Part shown: positions 51,101-58,888 of the stretch, piece after piece | Numbering within the stretch: the first letter of the stretch is position 1 | How the letters are laid out: the number at the start of each line of letters is the position of its first letter | NCBI RefSeq assembly: GCF_031732815.1 | Contig: NZ_JAVMKF010000268.1 | Coordinates: forward strand, 1-64,000 | Origin: Accumulibacter sp031732815 | GTDB lineage: Bacteria; Pseudomonadota; Gammaproteobacteria; Burkholderiales; Rhodocyclaceae | Length of the DNA: 64,000 bases | Direction: 5' to 3' | Program-made: the position numbers and the translations under genes | Notes under the pieces: generated by a model | What the model was told of the DNA's origin: nothing | The model's database searches: none | Seen by the model: only the letters and a program-made list of their open reading frames with translations

Positions 51101-52297
51101 ATGGCGCGGTCTGAGCACCCGTGTGGCGTCGGCATTCGTCACGCCGGCCTGGGCGCTGCGGCGCTCATCCTCTCCGCCTGCGCGACCGCTCCCGACTGGA
51201 TTTCGGCCAGCGGCGCCAGCCGCGAGCAGGTGCAGCAGGTGCAGCAGGAGCGCGTCGGCGGCCGCATCGAAGGCATCGAGCTGATCGACGTCGACGACGC
51301 GCTGGCGAGAAAACTGTCAGCGAGCAAACGGCTGGGCGAGTTTTCCGACTTCTTCCCGGCGGCATCGTCGAACAACTATCTGATCGGACCGGGCGACATC
51401 ATCGAGGTCTCTGTCTGGGAGGCGCCACCCGCCATGTTGTTCGGTGCGGTTGTCATCGAAGCCAAAAGCGGACCGACGACGACGCGCGTCGTCACCTTCC
51501 CCGAACAGATGGTCACTCCGGCGGGGACGATCACCATGCCGTTTGCCGGGCGCGTTCCGGTCAAGGGGCGGGCGACGCAGGAGATCGAGGACGACATCGT
51601 CCGGCGTCTGCATGGCAAGGCCAATCTGCCGCAGGTCCTGGTGCGCGTGATCAAGAACAATACCTCGAACGTCACCGTCGTCGGCGAGGTGAACCACAGC
51701 ACGCTGATGGCGCTGACCCCGAAGGGCGAGAGGCTGCTCGACGCGCTGGCCGCCGGCGGGGGGGTCAGGCAACCGGTAAACCGCATGGCGCTACAGCTCT
51801 CGCGCGACAATGTCACGGCGACGATGGCGCTCGACTCGATCATCCGCGATCCAAAGCAGAACATCGTCCTCAAGCCGGGCGACGTGGTGACCGCGCTGTT
51901 TCAGTCGCAAAGCTTCTCGGTGCTCGGGGCGACCGGCAAGAACGAAGAAATTCCATTTGAAGCGCAAGGCATTTCATTGGCGCAGGCGCTCGCCCGCTCA
52001 GGTGGCCTGAACGACAGCCGGGCGGACGCGCGCGGCGTATTCGTCTTCCGCTTCGAGGACGCCCGCCTGGTCGCCGCGCGCGACCCGGTCAAGCACGCCG
52101 GCGGGAGCGTTCCGGTGGTCTATCAGGTCGACTTGCGCGACCCGGCGTCGTTCTTCATCACGCAGAATTTCCCGGTGCAGAACCGGGATGTGATCTACGT
52201 CGCGAACTCGCCCGCCGCCGAGTTCGAAAAGTTCCTGCGCCTGGTCGTATCGGTCGCCGTACCGAGCGTGACGCTGAACCGGGCGTGGCAGAACTGA
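51101..52297 (+). CDS. Polysaccharide export outer-membrane lipoprotein (Wza/KpsD family)
   Basis: I use the ATG at 51101 with AGGAAAG six bases upstream; a GTG at 51071 that overlaps the previous stop is possible but weaker. The product is 398 residues with a lipobox 'LILSAC' (Cys near residue 27) after a hydrophobic leader, so it is a lipoprotein. 'YLIGPGDIIEVSVWE' starts the Poly_export domain; two SLBB-like domains follow ('VTVVGEVNHSTLMAL', 'FSVLGATGKNEEIPFE'). It forms the outer-membrane channel for capsule export. B. pseudomallei wcbC has the same role. Confidence 0.9.
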   Translation: MARSEHPCGVGIRHAGLGAAALILSACATAPDWISASGASREQVQQVQQERVGGRIEGIELIDVDDALARKLSASKRLGEFSDFFPAASSNNYLIGPGDIIEVSVWEAPPAMLFGAVVIEAKSGPTTTRVVTFPEQMVTPAGTITMPFAGRVPVKGRATQEIEDDIVRRLHGKANLPQVLVRVIKNNTSNVTVVGEVNHSTLMALTPKGERLLDALAAGGGVRQPVNRMALQLSRDNVTATMALDSIIRDPKQNIVLKPGDVVTALFQSQSFSVLGATGKNEEIPFEAQGISLAQALARSGGLNDSRADARGVFVFRFEDARLVAARDPVKHAGGSVPVVYQVDLRDPASFFITQNFPVQNRDVIYVANSPAAEFEKFLRLVVSVAVPSVTLNRAWQN

Positions 52298-52339
52298 GCG
52301 CGTCGATGAGCGCACTCCTCGTCCATTTTCGGTCGTGCC

Positions 52340-53125
52340 ATGCGTGAGCCGCGCAATCCGCTGGCGATCAGCTTTGCCGTCTGGCAGGCCATCTTCCTGC
52401 GCGAGGCGATCGATCGCCTGTTCGACATGCGCGCCGCCTGGTTCTGGTTGCTCATCGAGCCGGCCTTGCACATCGCCTTCATCACCGTGGTCTACTCCGC
52501 CGTGCGCATGTATACGGTGGGCGGAATCGACGTTGCCCTATGGATCATCGTCGGCATGCTCGGCTTCTTCCTCTTTCGTCGTACTGCCATTCAGGTGATG
52601 TACGCGGTTGACTGCAATCGGCCGCTGTTTGCCTACCGACAGGTCAAGCCCTTCGATCCGGCGATCGTGCGCGCGGTTCTCGAAGCCTTCCTGATGGTGA
52701 TCATCGCCAGCGCCATCCTCGCCGCCGCTGCCTTGCTCGGGCACGACAGCCTGCCGCGCGACCCCTTGCTGGTCGCCCTGGCGGTCGGCGGCCTGTGGCT
52801 TTTCGGTCTGGGCTACGGCCTCGTCGCGTCGGTGCTGATGGAACTGGTACCCGAGACCGAGCACATCCTGAAGCTCCTGATGATGCCGCTCTACCTGATC
52901 TCCGGCGTGATCATGCCGATGGCGTCGGTGCGCCAGCCCTATCGCGAGTTCCTGCTGATGAACCCGATCGTGCACGGTGTCGAGCTGGTCCGCCAGGGCT
53001 TCGTCCCTTACTACCATGTCGTTCCCGGAGTCGACATGGCCTACCTCTACGCCTGGGTCATCGTCAGCCTGCTCCTCGGTTTGCTGCTCTACCGCCGTTT
53101 CGCTTTGCAGTTGGTGATGAAATGA
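52340..53125 (+). CDS. Capsule ABC transporter permease (KpsM/Wzm-like)
   Basis: This 261-residue protein lies 42 nt after the export lipoprotein. It has six hydrophobic segments in the ABC-2 arrangement, including 'WFWLLIEPALHIAFITVVYS' near 32-51, 'ILAAAALLGH', 'LWLFGLGYGLVASVLM' and 'AYLYAWVIVSLLLGLLLY' near the C terminus. The family signature 'MMPLYLISGVIMPMASV' is present. It forms the inner-membrane pore that moves undecaprenyl- or phospholipid-linked polysaccharide. Its stop overlaps the ATPase start (ATGA). Confidence 0.92.
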   Translation: MREPRNPLAISFAVWQAIFLREAIDRLFDMRAAWFWLLIEPALHIAFITVVYSAVRMYTVGGIDVALWIIVGMLGFFLFRRTAIQVMYAVDCNRPLFAYRQVKPFDPAIVRAVLEAFLMVIIASAILAAAALLGHDSLPRDPLLVALAVGGLWLFGLGYGLVASVLMELVPETEHILKLLMMPLYLISGVIMPMASVRQPYREFLLMNPIVHGVELVRQGFVPYYHVVPGVDMAYLYAWVIVSLLLGLLLYRRFALQLVMK

Positions 53126-53784
53126 TCGTCGTCAACGATATCCACAAGCGCTACAAGACCGAGCACGGCGTCGGCCGCTGGGTACTGCAGGGCGTCAGCC
53201 TGAACATTCCGCGCAAGCTCAACGTCGGGTTGATTGGCGCCAATGGGGCGGGAAAATCGACCCTGCTGCGCCTGATCGGCGGCGTCGATCACCCCTCGAA
53301 AGGATGGATAGAGCGTCGCTGCCGCGTCTCCTGGCCGATGGGTGAGGGCGGTCTCGAGGGCACGCTGAGCGGGCGGCAGAACGCCAAGTTCGTTTGCCGT
53401 GTGCACGGGCACCAGGCCGACCTGGCCGACCGACTGGCTTTCGTCGAGGACTTCTCCGAGTTGCGCGAAGCCTTCGACGAACCCGTCAGCACGTACTCGA
53501 CCGGCATGCGCTCGCGCCTGCAGTTTGCCCTCTCGCTCGCCTTCGACTTCGACGTCTACATCTCCGACGAAGTGACCGCCGCCGGCGATGCCGCATTCCG
53601 CAAGAAAACGGCGACCGCATTCAAGGAGATGGCCGATCGCGCCGGGCTGATCATGGTGGCGCATGACGAAGGCACCTTGAAGGAGTTTTGCCAGTCGGGG
53701 ATCTGGATTCATGCCGGCAAGGCTTATTGGTTCGATGCCATTGATGATGCCCTCAAGGCTTACAAGGAGGCGATCCCGCAATGA
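53122..53784 (+). CDS. Capsule ABC transporter ATP-binding protein (KpsT/Wzt-like)
   Basis: The ATG at 53122 overlaps the permease stop; the product is 220 residues. Walker A is GANGAGKST, the signature is the divergent 'YSTGMRSRLQFALSLAF', and Walker B 'VYISDEVTAAGD' is typical of polysaccharide exporters. The protein lacks the extra C-terminal carbohydrate-binding domain of O-antigen Wzt, so it is of the KpsT (capsule) type, where export is not coupled to a chain-end cap through Wzt. It overlaps the next gene by four bases. Confidence 0.93.
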   Translation: MIVVNDIHKRYKTEHGVGRWVLQGVSLNIPRKLNVGLIGANGAGKSTLLRLIGGVDHPSKGWIERRCRVSWPMGEGGLEGTLSGRQNAKFVCRVHGHQADLADRLAFVEDFSELREAFDEPVSTYSTGMRSRLQFALSLAFDFDVYISDEVTAAGDAAFRKKTATAFKEMADRAGLIMVAHDEGTLKEFCQSGIWIHAGKAYWFDAIDDALKAYKEAIPQ

Positions 53785-54953
53785 CGGAAAGCGCAGACAC
53801 TCAGAGCACTCCCCCACCGACCCGACTGAACGGGCGTCTGGCGCGGGCTGGCAGCGGCTGGCTGTCGATCCGCGTGTTTTCCCGGCTGATCCGCCTGAGC
53901 GCGCTGCTTGCCTTGCTGGGAACCGTCTACTGGGCGCTCGTCGCTTCCGACCGCTACGTGTCGGAAGCCAATGTGATCATTCGCAAGACCGATTCGCTGA
54001 ATGCCCCGGCGCTCGATTTCTCGCTGCTGGTGTCTGGCGTTGCCGGAGTGAATCGGCCGGACCAGCTCCTTCTGCGCGAGTACCTGCTCTCGGTGGACAT
54101 GCTCAAGGCGCTCGACGCCAAGCTCGACCTGCGTTCGCATTACAGCGACTCCGGCCGTGACATTGTCTCGCGCATGTGGTTCAAGGATGCCTCGATGGAG
54201 TGGTTTCACCGCCATTTCCTGGGCCGCCTCAGTGTGGATTATGACGACTTCGCCGGTGTCCTGCGTTTGCGCGTACAGGCCTACGACGCGCAGACCGCGC
54301 AGGCAATCTCCAGCATGCTCGTTCAGGAAGGCGAGCGCTATATGAATCAGCTTGGCCACGAGATGGCCGAAGCGCAGGTGAGCTTCCTGATCAAACAGGT
54401 CAACGCCGCCCAGATTCGCTTTCAGGAAGCCAGCCAGCGCCTGCTCAACTTCCAGAACGAGAAAGGCCTGCTCTCGCCGCAGGCGACGGCGGAAAGCATC
54501 AGCACGATCATTGCCGGACTGGAAACGCAGCGCGCCCAGATTCAGACGCAGTTGGGTTTCCTGCCCAAGACGCTCGACCGTGATCACCCGAACATCGTCA
54601 TGCTCAGGCAATCGCTGGCCGCTGTCGACCGCCAGATCCAACAGGAAAAGGCAAAACTCGCGACGCCCTCGGGCAAGACACTGAACGTTTCGGTCGAAGA
54701 GTTTCAACGCCTGCAGATGGAAGTCGGTTTCACGCAGGATCTCTACAAGTCGTCGCTCGTCGCGCTGGAAAAAGGGCGCATCGATGCCTCCCGGATGCTG
54801 GAGAAGGTCTCCGTCCTGCAGGCGCCGACGCTGCCTGAATACCCGATGGAGCCACGCCGGATCTACAACACGATCGTCACCCTGCTGGTCGCTGCCATGC
54901 TCGCCGGAATTCTCAAGCTGCTGGAGAGCATCGTCATGGACCACCTTGATTGA
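53781..54953 (+). CDS. Capsule export inner-membrane protein (KpsE/CtrB/WcbD-like)
   Basis: This 390-residue protein starts with an ATG overlapping the ATPase stop. An N-terminal membrane helix lies near residues 35-55 ('LSALLALLGTVYWALVASD') and a C-terminal one near 360-382 ('TIVTLLVAAMLAGILKLLE'). Between them is a periplasmic region with coiled-coil stretches ('IRFQEASQRLLNFQNEKGL', 'SLAAVDRQIQQEKAKL'). This is the PCP-3 layout. It links the inner-membrane ABC transporter to the outer-membrane export lipoprotein. Its final bases overlap the next start (TGATG). Confidence 0.88.
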   Translation: MTESADTQSTPPPTRLNGRLARAGSGWLSIRVFSRLIRLSALLALLGTVYWALVASDRYVSEANVIIRKTDSLNAPALDFSLLVSGVAGVNRPDQLLLREYLLSVDMLKALDAKLDLRSHYSDSGRDIVSRMWFKDASMEWFHRHFLGRLSVDYDDFAGVLRLRVQAYDAQTAQAISSMLVQEGERYMNQLGHEMAEAQVSFLIKQVNAAQIRFQEASQRLLNFQNEKGLLSPQATAESISTIIAGLETQRAQIQTQLGFLPKTLDRDHPNIVMLRQSLAAVDRQIQQEKAKLATPSGKTLNVSVEEFQRLQMEVGFTQDLYKSSLVALEKGRIDASRMLEKVSVLQAPTLPEYPMEPRRIYNTIVTLLVAAMLAGILKLLESIVMDHLD

Positions 54954-57900
54954 TGACCCCCTTGCCACAGGCGACGCGCGCCATGAACAGAGTTCAAGAT
55001 TGCTCGATAGCGGTGACGGCAGAGACGCCAGACGCGGATCTGCAAGAGGAGAACCGGCTGCTCTTCAATCAGCTGCACGTCGTGCAGGAGGAACTGGAAC
55101 GACTGCACGAGGGTGGTGCTGGTCCCGGCGGGCAGGCGCTGGCCGGTCGGCTGACGATCGACTGGGTCGACGACGGCTTGCCCGAGCTGATGGCCGAGAA
55201 CTTGCGCTACCGCAGCCTTCTCGAAACGCAACAGGAAGTGCACCGGATCGAGGCGCAACACACGCTGGCCGGCAAACTGGGCGAGATCCTGATCGCGGGA
55301 ACAACTTCGACAGCGGCACTGCTTGCCGTGCCAGGCAAACTGCACAAGGTCTGGCAGGCCGCGAAGGAACAGACGCCGCCCGACGAGCTCGGCGGCAAGG
55401 GCTTCGAAAAGGTGCTGGCGGCGTATCGGCAAGGCGGCCTGGATGCGGTGGATGCCTTGCTCAGCAGCCTGCCGCTGTCCGCCGGCATGCAGGCCAACGC
55501 CTTCACCGCGCTGGCCCGCAGCCTGATGCATCAGGAGCCGGTCCGCTCGGCCGAACTCGCCCGGCGCGCCTACGCCAGCGAACCACGTCCGTTTCGCCTC
55601 AAATGGCTGGCCTTCAGGCTGCACGAGGCGGGCGAACTGCTGGAAGCCGCCGCCCTGCTCGAAGTCCTCCCAGCGAACCTGCATTTCAGCGATTCCGAGC
55701 TGCGACACGCCGAGCGTCTGCGCCGCGAGGCAGCGCGAGTCCGTCTGCAGCAGGCGAAGGAAAAGTGCGCGTTCTCCGAACGGCGCGCCGAAGTCGAGCG
55801 CCAGATCAGCAGCCTGAGCCAGGCACGCGACGAACAGGCGGCGCTCGCCGCGCAGCGCCTGGGCGAGATCGAGAAGCTCACCCAGGAACACGCAGCTTTG
55901 CGCGCGCGCAGCCTGGAGCTGCAGAGCAAAGTGGCGGCGGTGAGCGAAGCGCGCGACGAACAAGCGACGCTTGCCTTGCTGCGCTTGCGCGAGATCGCGC
56001 AACTGCAACGCGCGCACAGCCAGCTCGAAGACGAACACTCGGTGCTGCAGACAGGAATGGCTGCGCTCGGTCAGGCACACGACGAGCAGTCGGCGCTCGC
56101 CGCGCAGCGCCTGGGCGAGATCGAGAAGCTCACCCAGGAACACGCAGCTTTGCGCGCGCGCAGCCTGGAGCTGCAGAGCAAAGTGGCGGCGGTGAGCGAA
56201 GCGCGCGACGAACAAGCGACGCTTGCCTTGCTGCGCTTGCGCGAGATCGCGCAACTGCAACGCGCGCACAGCCAGCTCGAAGACGAACACTCGGTGCTGC
56301 AGACAGGAATGGCTGCGCTCGGTCAGGCACACGACGAGCAGTCGGCGCTCGCCGCGCAGCGCCTGGGCGAGATCGCAGGACTGCAGCAGGCGCTCAGCCG
56401 GATCGAACTCGAACAATCGGTCTTGCTCACGGGTCGCCGGGCGCTGCAGGCGGAAGTGCTTGCGCTGAGCGCAGCGCGTGACGAGCAGTCGGCGCTTGCC
56501 GCGGAAAGGCAGAGCAGGCTGGACACCCTGCAGTTCACTCGCGATCGGCTCGAAGACGAGCGCTCCGTCTTCTCGGCGCGCTGCCAGATGCTGCAGGACG
56601 ATGTCGCCGCCCTGAAGCAGGCGAGAGACGAACGCGGCGCGTTGGCGGAACGGAGGAAAAGCGAGATCGAGGCGTTGCAGCAGGCGCGGGATGAACTCGA
56701 GCGCGAGCAATCGGCCTTGCGCGCGCATTGCCAGGCGTTGCAGGACGATGTCGCCGTCCTGACGCAGGCGAGGGACGAACGCGGCGCGCTGGCGGAACGG
56801 AGGAAAAGCGAGATCGAGGCGCTGCAGCAGGCGCGGGATGAACTCGAGCACGAGCAATCGGCCTTGCGCGCGCATTGCCAGGCGTTGCAGGACGATGTCG
56901 CCGTCCTGACGCAGGCGAGGGACGAACGCGGCGCGCTGGCGGAACGGAGGAAAAGCGAGATCGAGGCGCTGCAGCAGGCGCGGGATGAACTCGAGCACGA
57001 GCAGTCGGCCCTGCTGGGACGCTCTCAGATGCTGCAGGAAGAACTCGCAAGGCTGACGCAAGCGCGTGATGAGCAGTCGGCGCTGGCCGCGCAGCGGCAG
57101 GATGATTTGGCGATCACGCAGGCGGCGCTTCGTCAGCTCGAAGAAGCGCAGTCGGCATGGTCGGAGCGTCATCAGGCGCTGCAGGAGGAAGTGGCCGCGC
57201 TGGTGCGTGCGCGCGATGAACGCAGCACGCTGGCCGCACAGCGCCAGGGCGAAATCGATACCCTGCAACATGCGCGCAGCCGACAGGAGCAGGAGATGTC
57301 GGCGCTGCTCACGCGCAGTCATGCGCTGCAAGCGGAAGTCGCGGCGCTCGCACGAGTGCGCGACGAGCAGACGATCCTCGCTGCGCAGCGGCAGGGGGAA
57401 GTGCTCCAACTGACCAGAACGCAGGCTTCGCTGGAAAGCGAGAACGCCGCCCTCGGCCTGAAACTGCGCGAGCTCGAGCAGCATCTTGAACAGTTGATGC
57501 GCGCGCGCGACGAACAGACCAGACTGGTCGCGCAACAGATTCAGGAGTTGGCGGCAGCGCTGGCCGCGAACAGCGGCGCGGTAGACGAGGAGTTCAGGAA
57601 GCAGGCCGACGAACTGATCCGCCTGCGCAAGTACCTCGACGGTGCGTTCAGGAACGAAATCGCCAATTCGAGCAAGCAGACGCAGGCGCTCATCGGCTTG
57701 CAGAGCTACTACGCAACCGGCGAACTGCCGACGGTGAACAGCGAACGCCATAGCTGGCCGGTCAGCCCGGATTTCGGTCTCTATCTGGTCGAACTCGTGG
57801 CCCTCAACGACTATGACCTGATCATCGAGTTCGGTTCGGGGATCTCGACCGTCATCGTCGCCAAGGCGCTGGCCACGATGGCCGCGCGCGAAGACGGCCG

Positions 57901-58381
57901 GGCGCCGACGCACTTCATCTCGTTCGAGCATCTCGAACCGTACTACCGGCAGACCCGGGCGCATCTGCAGCAGGCGGGACTCGTCGAAAACGTGCAACTG
58001 GTGCTCGCACCGCTGCAGGATTGGCTGGCGCCGAACGGCAATACCTACGCCTATTATGACTGCCAGGCGGTGCTGGCGAATCTCGCGCAGCAGTACGCCG
58101 GTGGCGTCAGGCGAGTCCTGGCGATCATCGATGGTCCGCCCGCCGTGACCGGCAAGCATGCCCGCTATCCGGCGGGTCCGCTGCTCGTCCAGCATTGTGT
58201 CGGCGCGCGCATCGACCTGGTGCTCGACGACTACATCCGCGAAGACGAAAAGGAAATTGCCCAGCTCTGGCAAGGCGAGCTGCAGGCGGCCGGAATCGCC
58301 CATCGGATGAGCGAGCGTAAACTGGAAAAGGACGCCTGCCTGATTTCGGTCTACCCGGCCGAGAATGGGTCCGGCGAGTGA
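54953..58381 (+). CDS. Tandem-repeat coiled-coil protein with C-terminal methyltransferase-like domain (possible chain-length ruler)
   Basis: I use the ATG at 54953, which overlaps the previous stop; another ATG lies at 54983. The product is about 1,142 residues. Residues 1-290 hold a short coiled coil ('LQEENRLLFNQLHVVQEEL') and a helical, TPR-like part. Residues 293-852 are twelve tandem units, each starting DE(Q/R): four of 42 residues, then eight of 49, all whole numbers of heptads. From about 905 to the end is a class I methyltransferase-like domain ('LIIEFGSGISTVIVAK' near 957, 'FISFEHLEPYYRQTRAHL', 'VLAIIDGPPA'). No signal or membrane segment is seen. Genes fusing methyltransferase and coiled coil (WbdD) set O-antigen chain length; a like role here is inference. 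Confidence 0.7.
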   Translation: MTPLPQATRAMNRVQDCSIAVTAETPDADLQEENRLLFNQLHVVQEELERLHEGGAGPGGQALAGRLTIDWVDDGLPELMAENLRYRSLLETQQEVHRIEAQHTLAGKLGEILIAGTTSTAALLAVPGKLHKVWQAAKEQTPPDELGGKGFEKVLAAYRQGGLDAVDALLSSLPLSAGMQANAFTALARSLMHQEPVRSAELARRAYASEPRPFRLKWLAFRLHEAGELLEAAALLEVLPANLHFSDSELRHAERLRREAARVRLQQAKEKCAFSERRAEVERQISSLSQARDEQAALAAQRLGEIEKLTQEHAALRARSLELQSKVAAVSEARDEQATLALLRLREIAQLQRAHSQLEDEHSVLQTGMAALGQAHDEQSALAAQRLGEIEKLTQEHAALRARSLELQSKVAAVSEARDEQATLALLRLREIAQLQRAHSQLEDEHSVLQTGMAALGQAHDEQSALAAQRLGEIAGLQQALSRIELEQSVLLTGRRALQAEVLALSAARDEQSALAAERQSRLDTLQFTRDRLEDERSVFSARCQMLQDDVAALKQARDERGALAERRKSEIEALQQARDELEREQSALRAHCQALQDDVAVLTQARDERGALAERRKSEIEALQQARDELEHEQSALRAHCQALQDDVAVLTQARDERGALAERRKSEIEALQQARDELEHEQSALLGRSQMLQEELARLTQARDEQSALAAQRQDDLAITQAALRQLEEAQSAWSERHQALQEEVAALVRARDERSTLAAQRQGEIDTLQHARSRQEQEMSALLTRSHALQAEVAALARVRDEQTILAAQRQGEVLQLTRTQASLESENAALGLKLRELEQHLEQLMRARDEQTRLVAQQIQELAAALAANSGAVDEEFRKQADELIRLRKYLDGAFRNEIANSSKQTQALIGLQSYYATGELPTVNSERHSWPVSPDFGLYLVELVALNDYDLIIEFGSGISTVIVAKALATMAAREDGRAPTHFISFEHLEPYYRQTRAHLQQAGLVENVQLVLAPLQDWLAPNGNTYAYYDCQAVLANLAQQYAGGVRRVLAIIDGPPAVTGKHARYPAGPLLVQHCVGARIDLVLDDYIREDEKEIAQLWQGELQAAGIAHRMSERKLEKDACLISVYPAENGSGE
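55829..56332 (+). repeat. 252-bp tandem duplication within the coiled-coil gene
   Basis: Units 1-2 (55829-56080) and units 3-4 (56081-56332) are 252 bp each. From about base 55840 on, the two copies read as identical by eye, and the identity runs about 30 bp into the third copy start. The length is 84 residues, or 12 heptads, so copy-number change keeps both frame and heptad phase. High identity points to a recent duplication or ongoing conversion. Confidence 0.9.
56627..57067 (+). repeat. Three 147-bp near-identical tandem units
   Basis: Units 7, 8 and 9 start at 56627, 56774 and 56921. They share long identical runs; unit 7 differs at a few bases (for example GTTGGCGG for GCTGGCGG), and unit 9 diverges in its last third. 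Each encodes 49 residues, or seven heptads. They are a separate expansion from the 252-bp duplication in the same gene. Confidence 0.88.
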
Positions 58382-58755
58382 AGGTTCTGAGCGTTCTCGG
58401 CACTCGCGCCGAGGCGACCATGCTGGCGCCTCTGGTCTACCCGGTGCACCTCAAACCGAATGTCCAGACGACCGGGCGCCGGCTGCTTTCCGGCGGGCCC
58501 GAGGTCCACCTGGCTGCGCCGCTCGGCGACCAGCCTTTCGTCTTCCTGATGGAGCGTAGCGCGCTCCTCATCACCGATACAGGCGGCGTCCAGGAGGAAG
58601 CTCCCGCATTGGGCAAGCCGATGCTGGTAATGTGCGACACGACCGAGCGGTCGCAGGCGGTGCACGCCGCTACGGTCAGGCTCGTCGGCACCGACTTGCG
58701 CATCCGCAACATCCTGCAATCCAGGCGGAAGCGCTCGGCGAGGAGGCTGGCGTGA
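58378..58755 (+). pseudogene. UDP-GlcNAc 2-epimerase remnant with internal deletion
   Basis: A GTG at 58378 overlaps the preceding stop. The 125-residue frame joins a typical WecB/NeuC-like N terminus (MKVLSVLGTRAEATMLAPLV, with GTRAEA for GTRPEA) directly to sequence typical of the family's C-terminal third ('FVFLMERSALLITDTGGVQ', 'EEAPALGKPMLVMCDTTER', 'TVRLVGTD'). Normal enzymes have about 370 residues, so roughly 240 are missing, including most of the active site. The frame is intact but activity is very unlikely. It suggests that the locus once made a ManNAc-type sugar. Confidence 0.82.
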
Positions 58756-58888
58756 GCCGTCGGCGAGAGCGACGAAGTGCGGTTCCGGGCGCCCGGGTTC
58801 GCGTCGGGACCGCCCAACGGCGCGCTGCGCTCGGCGTCGCGGCGCCGTTCGCCGCTTGAGCAACGAAATAGAAAGGGGAATGCACGCC

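Noticed and set aside
55829..57508. Regular DNA repeats that might suggest a CRISPR or satellite array
   Set aside because: The 147- and 252-bp units are wholly coding, lack spacers, and keep the reading frame and heptads. They are intragenic repeats.
54863..58303. A 1,146-codon open frame on the - strand across the coiled-coil gene
   Set aside because: It is kept open by the repeat structure and GC bias of the + strand gene, has no Shine-Dalgarno or fold pattern, and crosses three + strand gene borders.
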